The position numbers were made by a program, and so were the translations under genes. From IMG/VR virus record IMGVR_UViG_3300025652_000462, positions 1-26,168 of that record: a stretch of 26,168 bases of DNA; one strand, 5' to 3'. This document shows, piece by piece, positions 1 to 6,979 of this stretch. Numbering within the stretch: the stretch's first letter is position 1; every line of letters begins with the position of its first letter. Below the pieces are notes generated by a model. The model saw nothing but the letters and a program-made list of their open reading frames with translations. It did not search any database and was not told the DNA's origin. Source of the DNA: a virus.

Positions 1-366
1 GTCAATATACTGGTCAGTACTAGTAGGTGTGGTAGCCGCCACGGTAGTACCGCCAGTAGGTAGTGCCGGATTGTACATACGGTCTACTGTTGTTTGTCCT
101 ATTGTAGGTGTTGTCGTTGCTGTATCATCAGTTGTATCCGTTGTATCTGTAGTATCTGTTGTAGTTACAGTACCACCATCAGCATACTTATTAACCATAC
201 CACCACGTGCCATCATTGTGGCTTGCTGTTGATACTGTTGCATCTGCTGTTGACGCATTGGGTCTAAGGCAAGATAGTCTTGGAAGCCTTGCATGTCACC
301 CTGATAACCCATAGAGTTTGCAATCTTCTGCATACCACTAGGTTTGAATGCTTTAAACATAGCCAT
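1..366 (-). CDS. Gln/Thr-rich phage protein with GG motif, C-terminus cut by window edge
   Basis: Only the first 122 codons are present; the frame is open at the left edge. The start is the ATG at 366-364, which overlaps the stop of the upstream gene (TAATG) and has GGGAG seven bases before it; a second in-frame ATG at 360 is less well placed. The protein begins MAMFKAFKPSG, then has a Gln/Met-rich stretch (about residues 37-50), the motif ARGGMVNKYADGG (about 53-65) and a Thr/Asp-rich low-complexity tail. Similar GG motifs occur in the 573-residue protein at 15073-16794. I infer a virion-associated or internal protein of a marine-phage type, but no catalytic domain is visible and the function is unknown. 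Confidence 0.8.
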   Translation of the reverse strand, partial: MAMFKAFKPSGMQKIANSMGYQGDMQGFQDYLALDPMRQQQMQQYQQQATMMARGGMVNKYADGGTVTTTDTTDTTDTTDDTATTTPTIGQTTVDRMYNPALPTGGTTVAATTPTSTDQYID

Positions 367-554
367 TAATTAACTCCCACAAACACCGTAACCGCCATAG
401 CTACCATAGCAAGGGTGCTACTCATTATCATTGCTTCTAATCGCCACATACGTTTATCAAGCGACTCTAGTTTATTATGTACCATTTCATATCTTACAGC
501 GCACTCTTTTTCATGTGCATCTAATTCTAGCTGTACTCTGAGTTCTGGTTCCAT
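366..554 (-). CDS. Small coiled-coil protein with C-terminal membrane segment
   Basis: The ORF is open from 578, but the start is placed at the internal ATG 554-552 because AGGAA lies seven bases upstream of it, whereas the ATG at 578 has no visible ribosome binding site. The 62-residue product has an acidic/basic helical N-terminal half (EPELRVQLELDAHEKECAVR) and a hydrophobic C-terminal segment (roughly the last 20 residues, Ala/Val/Met-rich) that would span a membrane. The layout resembles XhlA-type haemolysin or holin-accessory proteins, which are short helical proteins with one C-terminal transmembrane segment, but this is only architectural similarity. It sits after the collar fibre and is coupled to the next gene by TAATG. 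Confidence 0.7.
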   Translation of the reverse strand: MEPELRVQLELDAHEKECAVRYEMVHNKLESLDKRMWRLEAMIMSSTLAMVAMAVTVFVGVN

Positions 555-590
555 TGTTTGTTCCTGTGTTAAACGCATGTTAAACTTCTA

Positions 591-2828
591 CTACGTTTTG
601 ATGATGTAGTTTAGGATGATTGTAGGCTGTACGTTGTTGTGTGCGCCATCGCCGCCTGTACTTTCCGTATCTTTAGTGCTAGGGCCAACATCATATACGT
701 TTCCGCTACCACCCCCAACACGTGGGCCTGTTGCATTTAGTGGGTCTATATTGTGAACGTGTGCTGGTATTTCCGCAACGGTAAGAGTATGTGACTCAGA
801 GCCGCCAACCGCACCAAGCGTGTCACCATTTATCGGTGATGTAAGCCTGTTTGCTGAACTGCCACCCATGTCATCCTGACCCGCAATAGTACGCCCACGG
901 AAGTCTGGCACATTAAATGTAGATGACCCATCACCAACACCATAAGTAGTTCCGATGGCACTGAACAAGTCGGAGTAAGTAGAGCGAGAAACTGCTTGAC
1001 CATAAGATAGCAACCAGCCAGAAGGTGCCGAGGCTCCCGCATATGGCATAACCATACCAGAAAGAAAGGCGGCAGGTAAAGTAAGGTATGAAAAACTACC
1101 GTCTCCATCCGACTGAACAACCTGACCGCTTGTCCCATCACCCGCTATGTTTAACGCATCTGCACCCACAGCATTGTCATCAATTTTAGCTGCAGTGACA
1201 GCATCATCAGCAATCAAAGCAGTTGATATATCACCAGTAGTGAGTGTAGCTTGCTTTGCATTAAGCTGTGTTTGGATATTGCTAGTAACACCATCTACGT
1301 AGTTTAGTTCTGCCGTTGTAGCAGTAACACCATCAATCAAGTTTAGTTCTGCTGTAGTTGCAGTTACACCATCTAGCTTATTAATCTCTGCCGCTGTAGC
1401 AGTAATCTCAGTACCGTTAAGGAAAATACCAGCAACATCAATTGTTCCTTTAGTACCACTGAATACTTCGTTTGTATTAGTGGCATCAGGAATAAAGGTA
1501 AATCTACCAGTGCTGTCATCAAATCCAAAGAAGCCTACTTTAGCAGTACTACCATTATGCCAACGGAACTCAAGGCCACGGTCTTTGTTATCATCTGATG
1601 CAGGTGCAGAGTTACCACCTAGTGTGAGGATAGGGTCTTGCAGGGTAGTCACTGTGCTGTCTACTGTAAAGGTAGTACCATTGACGGTTAAGTTACCTGT
1701 GATTGTAGCATTACCACCTACATTTACATTACCCGTTGTAGTGACTGTATCAATGTATCCAGCAGACCAGTAGTTGCTAGAGTCACCTAAAGCATACGTG
1801 CTATCAGCAGATGGAATAAGATTAGATGCTACATCAGCCGTGACTGTTACTGTGTCAGTATTGGCATTACCTAAGGTGGTACTACCATTTACAACAAGGT
1901 TAGCAGTTAGTGTAGTATTACCTGTTACCCCTAGTGTACCACCTACAGTGCTTGCACCTGTTACATCTAGTGTGCTAGATAGGGTTGTAGCACCAGCCAC
2001 ATCAAGAGTGCTGTCTAGTGTACCAGCACCTGTTACATCAAGTGTACCTGCTAAGTCTACATTAGCACCACTGAAGGTAGCGGCAGTAGTAGAACCAGAC
2101 TTTAATACAAGATTACCAGAAGAGTTTGTTAATGCAGCATACTGTGTACCAGCATCCTTAACTAGGATGTCACCACCATCTGCATCAAGCACAATATCCC
2201 CTGCGACATCTATAGTAAGGTCGCCAGAGGACAAGTCAATTTCAGTGCCATCAATAGTAATGTTATCTACAACTACACCAGCATTGGCTGTAACAACACC
2301 AGTAACACCTAGTGTGCCACCTACTGTTGTGTTACCTGTAATAGCACCTGTACCACCTACTGCAAGTGTGCCAGATACATCTGTGTTAGCATTGATGTCT
2401 AATGTTGTTGTGGCAATTTGTACTTCTGTATCTGCGACAATATCTAGTTGACCATCAGCAGATGAGTTTATGTATATTGCGGTATCACGAAACTGTGTCT
2501 TTTTATCTGTGGCTATTAGGATGTCTTCCCCTAAACCATCAGCGTATAGTGTACCATCAAGATACATATCTTTAAATTGTACGGAAGCAGAACCAATGTC
2601 TAGTGTGTTTGTGGTAAGAGGAAGAACAACAGTACCACTAACGGTAAAGTCACCACTTGGTCCTATCTCAAGTACACGTGCGCCATTAGCCGCTGTGCCA
2701 TCATGGACATGACCAGTCGATGCATTGAAAGCTGTTTCAATAGCATTATATTCATTGTTAAAATCACTGGCGTTAATAACACCATCATCAACAATATTAC
2801 TTGCAGATTGTCTAGTATATCCTGCCAT
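591..2828 (-). CDS. Tail fibre with C-terminal phage tail-collar domain
   Basis: 745 residues. The N-terminal end (MAGYTRQSASNIVDDGVINA) is the kind of short head seen in marine phage fibres, probably for attachment to the virion. The middle is a long run of imperfect Thr/Gly/Val repeats of the type GTLGVTG, LDVTGA and TLDSTLDVAG, expected to form a trimeric beta-helical shaft. At about 485-525 come three copies of a 13-residue repeat (TATTAELNLIDGV). The last 150 residues are a recognisable tail-collar domain: GMVMPYAGASAPSGWLL, then a YGVGDGSSTFNVPDFRGR core and a His-containing HTLTVAEIPAHVH segment. Collar domains sit at the distal part of phage fibres and can take part in receptor binding. 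AAGG lies eight bases upstream of the start, and the gene follows the nozzle gene by five bases. Confidence 0.92.
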   Translation of the reverse strand: MAGYTRQSASNIVDDGVINASDFNNEYNAIETAFNASTGHVHDGTAANGARVLEIGPSGDFTVSGTVVLPLTTNTLDIGSASVQFKDMYLDGTLYADGLGEDILIATDKKTQFRDTAIYINSSADGQLDIVADTEVQIATTTLDINANTDVSGTLAVGGTGAITGNTTVGGTLGVTGVVTANAGVVVDNITIDGTEIDLSSGDLTIDVAGDIVLDADGGDILVKDAGTQYAALTNSSGNLVLKSGSTTAATFSGANVDLAGTLDVTGAGTLDSTLDVAGATTLSSTLDVTGASTVGGTLGVTGNTTLTANLVVNGSTTLGNANTDTVTVTADVASNLIPSADSTYALGDSSNYWSAGYIDTVTTTGNVNVGGNATITGNLTVNGTTFTVDSTVTTLQDPILTLGGNSAPASDDNKDRGLEFRWHNGSTAKVGFFGFDDSTGRFTFIPDATNTNEVFSGTKGTIDVAGIFLNGTEITATAAEINKLDGVTATTAELNLIDGVTATTAELNYVDGVTSNIQTQLNAKQATLTTGDISTALIADDAVTAAKIDDNAVGADALNIAGDGTSGQVVQSDGDGSFSYLTLPAAFLSGMVMPYAGASAPSGWLLSYGQAVSRSTYSDLFSAIGTTYGVGDGSSTFNVPDFRGRTIAGQDDMGGSSANRLTSPINGDTLGAVGGSESHTLTVAEIPAHVHNIDPLNATGPRVGGGSGNVYDVGPSTKDTESTGGDGAHNNVQPTIILNYIIKT
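1287..1403 (-). repeat. Three tandem 39-bp coding repeats in the collar fibre
   Basis: Units 1287-1325, 1326-1364 and 1365-1403 each encode 13 residues of the form TAT[TA]AE[LI]Nx[LIV]DGV. They are exactly adjacent and in frame. This AELNxxDGV repeat is common in phage fibre shafts, so it is a protein repeat rather than a DNA element. Confidence 0.9.
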
Positions 2829-2833
2829 GTTTT

Positions 2834-4375
2834 TTACCTTCTTCCGTTTACCGCAAACTCAAGTACAATTGAATCTAATGAGAATGGTGGGTTAGTATTA
2901 TTTGATGTAACCTGAATAGCTGCGCTATAGCCAGAACCAATAAGTTGTGTTTCTAATATGGTATCAATATCACCAGAACCAAATGTAGCAGTTCCAAAGA
3001 TAGCAGTAGGAGAACCATACTCAAATATATTACTGGTATCATTCGCTAAGTTAATAGCATCCGGTTGAATAATACCAGCATTGTTTCTTTCAAAGTCTAA
3101 CGCCAATCTTAATGATACATCTACTGAACCACTAGGGTCTGTGTACAAGAATGCTTTGTAGAAAGTCTTACGCAATCTTGGGTCTTGAAAAGATAAGAAC
3201 GGACTAAAGAAGTCAGCTACAATATTCTCACCGTCAAAACTATTACCCTGTTCTAGCTGGTACACATAACCATTATCATTAGCAAAGAATATAAACTCAT
3301 CATCACCACTATACTCACTGAAAGAGACACGGGCATTGATACCACGAGTTTCTGCCCAAGCAACCTTACCTTCACCTAATTGTGTTCCTAGTATACCTAA
3401 AGCAGACTCATCTGGAACACCACTAGCATAACCGAATAATCTGTACTGACTTTTCTTACGAATAACTAATGCAGAGAAAGAAGATACACTAGATACAAAC
3501 TTTGTTACTTCAGACTGAATAGGCTTAGACAATACAGATAAGTTAAAGTCACCAATTCTATCTGTAGCACCTAATGTGCGAATACCATCAGGTCCAAGGA
3601 ATACTACGTCACCTGCTACTTCTTTTGCAGTATCTGGCTGGATAGCCCCTAAGTCTTCTGATACAGTCTGCAGTTGAAAGTCTGCTACACTGTTACCTGC
3701 AATACGTCTGATACTGCTTTCGCTAAATACAATTAGTTGTTCACGAAATACTATTAAGTCTGTAACAATATCACCAATATTTATTACACCGCCGCCATTA
3801 GCGACACCAAAGTCCGTGTCTAAATACGGTGCTGAGAAGAATACGTTTTCATCATTTGCTACAAATATATGGTTTTTAAATACTGTAACAAAATCTGAAC
3901 CACTAAAGTCTGCACTCAATGAACTAAGTAATGTAAGTGTTCCGGCGTTATCATCCAGTACAAAAGGCTTACTAGAACCGTCAACTATGAATAGTTTTTC
4001 ATTACCATCAAAGTTATACTTAGCAAATCTTACAACACCACTACCACCTAATGTAACACCAGCACTAGAAAAGGTAGCATTGTCTGTTACCTGTGTCCAA
4101 CCACTACCAGCTGACCTGTATAAGTGTGTACCTCTAGCTGCATAGACACGTCCATTATAATATGTAAGTCCACGAATAATAGTAGAACCAGTGATTGCAT
4201 TGGTATCGTATTTAACATATCCAGTAAGACGTTTGTAACCACCCTCAACTGAAGGCTCAAAGTTCTTTAAACTAGTAGCACTTCCGGGCAAACTAATGCC
4301 TTGCTGTAACGGACTAATGTTGGTAACTAGACCATTATTAAATTCTATAGGATATGTATTCCAAGAATCTGGCAT
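2834..4375 (-). CDS. Tail nozzle / tail-tubular-B-like protein
   Basis: 513 residues. The N-terminus has the characteristic opening of podovirus nozzle proteins: an early FNNGLVTNISPLQQGISLPG segment, then SLKNFEPSVEGGYKRLTGY at about 37-55. Repeated GxxxxFIVDGSSKPFVLD and EQLIVFSESSIRRIAGN segments resemble beta-propeller blades. In podoviruses such proteins form the lower, bacterial-surface end of the tail. The gene lies directly downstream of the head-tail adaptor, the same order as T7 genes 11 and 12. It has its own good ribosome binding site (AGGAA six to seven bases before ATG) and a predicted promoter in the 64-base gap upstream. P22 tail accessory factor gp10 is an alternative analogue; role confident, exact family less so. 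Confidence 0.85.
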   Translation of the reverse strand: MPDSWNTYPIEFNNGLVTNISPLQQGISLPGSATSLKNFEPSVEGGYKRLTGYVKYDTNAITGSTIIRGLTYYNGRVYAARGTHLYRSAGSGWTQVTDNATFSSAGVTLGGSGVVRFAKYNFDGNEKLFIVDGSSKPFVLDDNAGTLTLLSSLSADFSGSDFVTVFKNHIFVANDENVFFSAPYLDTDFGVANGGGVINIGDIVTDLIVFREQLIVFSESSIRRIAGNSVADFQLQTVSEDLGAIQPDTAKEVAGDVVFLGPDGIRTLGATDRIGDFNLSVLSKPIQSEVTKFVSSVSSFSALVIRKKSQYRLFGYASGVPDESALGILGTQLGEGKVAWAETRGINARVSFSEYSGDDEFIFFANDNGYVYQLEQGNSFDGENIVADFFSPFLSFQDPRLRKTFYKAFLYTDPSGSVDVSLRLALDFERNNAGIIQPDAINLANDTSNIFEYGSPTAIFGTATFGSGDIDTILETQLIGSGYSAAIQVTSNNTNPPFSLDSIVLEFAVNGRR

Positions 4376-4394
4376 ATTTATTTCCTAGTACCTA

Positions 4395-4422
4395 GTTTTA
4401 CATATTTAGTTTGATTTGTCAA
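4395..4422 (-). promoter_or_regulatory. Predicted sigma70-type promoter upstream of the nozzle gene
   Basis: On the minus strand TTGACA (4422-4417) is followed after 16 bases by TAAAAC (4400-4395). The -35 box is a perfect match and the -10 box matches at 4 of 6 positions. It lies in the short gap between the adaptor stop and the nozzle start and shares TTGACAA and GTAWAACTR with the promoters at 14090-14117 and 22944-22972. Confidence 0.55.
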
Positions 4423-4439
4423 GCGATTTTTGCTATTTA

Positions 4440-5150
4440 CTAAACTAAAAGATTTCTATTGTTGCGAAGGATTACTGTAGAACGCACATAATCATAACGG
4501 TTAATCAGAGTAGAACGCATACTCTTGATACCTTCTTCAAACTTTTCTTTAGCAATGAGTGCATCCTGTGAATTACCACGAAATAGATACGCATAGTGCA
4601 TAGCACCATCAGCAATAACATGGGCAAATCGTTCTGGTACAGAGGATACATCTGTTGCATTCTCTAAATCTACAGGTATACGGTAGTACTCATATACAAT
4701 TGTATAGGCTTTGTTAGGTGGAGGTACTACACCAAACTCTTCATTAGGTGCTTGAAACACATAGTTGGGTACAGAAGAAGAACCATTGTCCTCATCATAT
4801 TCATACTGTATGTAGTTATCTAAGTAGTCTTCGTAAGATAATAAGTCTAACTTTTTTGTGGATACACCTAGTGTAGAACTCTCTTTGAGACGGAAGGTAT
4901 TGAAGTTTATAAGTTTTGCATCATGTGGAAAAGAATAACGAAGAAGGTTAGGTGTTAGTACATCCTCTTCTTCTACATGATTGAAAGGCCAGTTATACTC
5001 TATCTGGTTAATGTCTCTGATTGAAGCATTCACTGCATCTTTAGCTTGTGAGTAAAAACCTGCGGCACCAGCAAAGTTAGCCTCTGTGAGTTCTACTTCG
5101 TTTAACCGCCTATTTACCTTGTTGACAAGGCCAAGAAAATTATAAGCCAT
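4440..5150 (-). CDS. Head-tail adaptor / tail-tubular-A-like protein
   Basis: 236 residues, mostly helical, beginning MAYNFLGLVNKVNRRLNEVEL. It has aromatic-rich central segments (YEYYRIPVDLENATDVSSVP) leading into a C-terminal helix RFAHVIADGAMHYAYLFRG, the pattern of the gp11/gp4-like adaptor family. These proteins form a dodecameric ring under the portal and connect head to nozzle. Its position immediately before the nozzle gene supports this. The start ATG overlaps the preceding stop codon (TAATG), so translation is probably coupled to the fibre-tail adaptor gene. Confidence 0.82.
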   Translation of the reverse strand: MAYNFLGLVNKVNRRLNEVELTEANFAGAAGFYSQAKDAVNASIRDINQIEYNWPFNHVEEEDVLTPNLLRYSFPHDAKLINFNTFRLKESSTLGVSTKKLDLLSYEDYLDNYIQYEYDEDNGSSSVPNYVFQAPNEEFGVVPPPNKAYTIVYEYYRIPVDLENATDVSSVPERFAHVIADGAMHYAYLFRGNSQDALIAKEKFEEGIKSMRSTLINRYDYVRSTVILRNNRNLLV

Positions 5151-5473
5151 TACTTATCTCTCACTTTAATTTTAACTGTGCGTTCAGCAGTATTGCCTGT
5201 GTTGTCAGTAATTTGACAGTACAACTGATATTGTACATTGTTAGTACCGTTTGCTAAATATATAGTAGCTGTCTTATTATCACTGCTAATTGTCTGTGCT
5301 GTACTGCTTAGTGTGTTTACAGTACCCGTTGCAGTCAATAGTGTTTTAGCATTAGATGCATCGTTGACATACCATGTGACACTACTAATAGTGGCACTTG
5401 CTAGAAAACGTGACCAATCAATGCTATAATCTAGCACTTCATCTGGGTCTTTGTTAGGCCAACGAAAAGACAT
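5150..5473 (-). CDS. Phage fibre-tail adaptor-like protein
   Basis: 107 residues. The N-terminus contains FRWPNKDPDEVLDYSIDW, a signature I associate with small proteins annotated as phage fibre-tail adaptors, followed by an Ig-like beta domain (TISSVTWYVND ... QYQLYCQITDNTGNTAERTVKI). It would link fibres to the tail or baseplate-like hub. AGGAG stands six bases before the ATG. The stop overlaps the start of the head-tail adaptor gene, which fits a joint role in head-tail joining. The family name is recalled from memory; the beta fold is inferred from residue pattern. Confidence 0.7.
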   Translation of the reverse strand: MSFRWPNKDPDEVLDYSIDWSRFLASATISSVTWYVNDASNAKTLLTATGTVNTLSSTAQTISSDNKTATIYLANGTNNVQYQLYCQITDNTGNTAERTVKIKVRDK

Positions 5474-5482
5474 TCTTTACTC

Positions 5483-6367
5483 CTATGCCGCTACTTTAGC
5501 AGTTCTATCGTAATGTGTAGTACTACGCTCAACTAGTACTGTGCGAGACTCTGCCATAACTTGTACTGTTCTATCGGATGCTGTTGTTCTACGCTCTATG
5601 TATGCTGTACGTGTCTTAGCGTAGTTATCTCTTTGGTTAAAGTAATTAAAGCTAGTAGCAAATGATGTTATGCTACCAACACCTGTTGCTGTAGTTACAC
5701 CTGCTAATACTGCTACAACTACAGAGGATACACTAGCTTGACTAGATACCGATGCTTCTGCTGGCTTAATTGTTATGCCTACAGCACTTGTACTTGCTTC
5801 ACCTAGTATGCTGGACGCTACATCCTGTACCTTAATAGGTGCAGATGCTACAGTAGCACTACCACTAACAGATGAAAAACCACCTGCTATAGCAATAGCC
5901 GATGAACTTGTCGATGCAGAACCTGCTGCAGAACCGTCTGTTATCTTTACAGTAACAGGTGAAGATGCGGCACTAGCAGAACCTGATGCAGAAGAACTTA
6001 CAGGATTAACTTTGCCCGGACTTGTTACAGCAGACGCTGTGCCTACTACAGATGCAACACCTGCCTGAACGAATAAAGCTGAACCAGATACAGATGCTTC
6101 TGCTGATACTGATGCAGATAACTCTTGTACAAGCGTACCGGGATAGGATACACTTGCTGAACCACTGACAAGTATCTCACCGGGAAATAAACCTACGCCA
6201 TTTGCAGTGGATGAACCTACAGCATTAATGGAACTAGTAGCTAGTAGACGCGCGGTAGCAGAACCAGTCTCAGTACCTACACCAGAGACACTAGCTGTAG
6301 CGTCCTGTATAGTACCCGCAAACTGTGCGGATAATGGGGCTTCTGATAATGCTACATATCCAAACAT
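5483..6367 (-). CDS. Repetitive Ala/Ser/Val-rich structural protein
   Basis: 294 residues. Residues about 10-240 are low complexity, built from short units such as SASVSG, SGSAS and ASAVTSPGKV, with alternating small and beta-branched residues suggesting a repetitive beta structure. The last 45 residues change character: they hold tandem RT-containing segments (KTRTAYIERRTTASDRTVQV, then ESRTVLVERSTTHYDRTAKV). I have seen this C-terminal pattern in marine phage proteins of unknown function. It lies between a fibre-assembly-like gene and the fibre-tail adaptor, so a virion or fibre-associated role is likely. No enzymatic motif is visible. Confidence 0.78.
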   Translation of the reverse strand: MFGYVALSEAPLSAQFAGTIQDATASVSGVGTETGSATARLLATSSINAVGSSTANGVGLFPGEILVSGSASVSYPGTLVQELSASVSAEASVSGSALFVQAGVASVVGTASAVTSPGKVNPVSSSASGSASAASSPVTVKITDGSAAGSASTSSSAIAIAGGFSSVSGSATVASAPIKVQDVASSILGEASTSAVGITIKPAEASVSSQASVSSVVVAVLAGVTTATGVGSITSFATSFNYFNQRDNYAKTRTAYIERRTTASDRTVQVMAESRTVLVERSTTHYDRTAKVAA

Positions 6368-6390
6368 CTACAGTGTAATCCTTATTATCT

Positions 6391-6966
6391 TTATGGTTTG
6401 ATAGGCCAGTCGTGTATAGGGGCGTTACCTGCTATCACACCATCAGCAGCAACAGGCACGTCGAACAAAACGATGAACGCATCTATATCTGCGGCGTTAT
6501 CAATAGCTGCTTCGATTGAGCCGGAGGCAGAGCGAACGGCAGCACGGTAGTCTGAAACTTCTGTACTGAGTGTCTTTGTGTTATCCTCTTGTAGACGGAT
6601 AACCATCCAGTCAGTATCAGCTAACAACTCACCAGCCGTAACTTTAGTCTGCGCTTTGTACTTTGACTTCAGCCCAAGTGTTACACCCTGCACACCTGTA
6701 GTTATATCAATGACTGCATTGCCATTATCGTCCACCCACGGCGTGTCACCAAGTTCTTTTGGCATGTCTGCGCTCCAATAGAAGCGATTGTCAAAAGGTG
6801 CGGGGTCGTCTTCCCAGACCAGTCCTGTGGCAACTTTATCTACGTCAGACCAAATCATCCAGTTCTTTGGATGTGTGACATCAAAAGCATTACCGTCTTC
6901 GTCTGTTGCTGTACCAACCCAACTGCGTCCAGCACGAATAATTGTGTCATTGTATTTCCAAGCCAT
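6391..6966 (-). CDS. Tail-fibre-assembly-like protein
   Basis: 191 residues. The second half contains AGELLADTDWMVIRLQEDNT, then VSDYRAAVRSASGSIEAAID and a terminal aspartate/aromatic-rich APIHDWP. This is the pattern of C-terminal regions in tail-fibre assembly chaperones and DUF4376-like proteins, which fold or attach the preceding fibre. The N-terminal half (VTHPKNWMIWSDVDK ... DTPWVDDNGNAV) looks like a small beta domain. It follows the 825-residue fibre gene by 13 bases, the usual position for a dedicated fibre chaperone. AGGAA is six bases before the ATG. Function is inferred from motif and position. Confidence 0.65.
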   Translation of the reverse strand: MAWKYNDTIIRAGRSWVGTATDEDGNAFDVTHPKNWMIWSDVDKVATGLVWEDDPAPFDNRFYWSADMPKELGDTPWVDDNGNAVIDITTGVQGVTLGLKSKYKAQTKVTAGELLADTDWMVIRLQEDNTKTLSTEVSDYRAAVRSASGSIEAAIDNAADIDAFIVLFDVPVAADGVIAGNAPIHDWPIKP

Positions 6967-6979
6967 ATCTTTTTCCTAA

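Noticed and set aside
1287-2420. CRISPR-like or tandem DNA repeat array in the collar-fibre region
   Set aside because: The repeats are in frame, degenerate and encode fibre shaft motifs; no regular spacers exist.
1774-2451. 225-codon ORF on the plus strand
   Set aside because: It lies entirely opposite the repetitive collar-fibre gene, its Val/Ser/Pro-rich product mirrors the repeats, and no ribosome binding site or family signature is seen.
5775-6068. 97-codon plus-strand ORF opposite the repetitive protein
   Set aside because: It is a complement of low-complexity Ala/Ser codons, giving a Pro/Ala/Asp-rich shadow.
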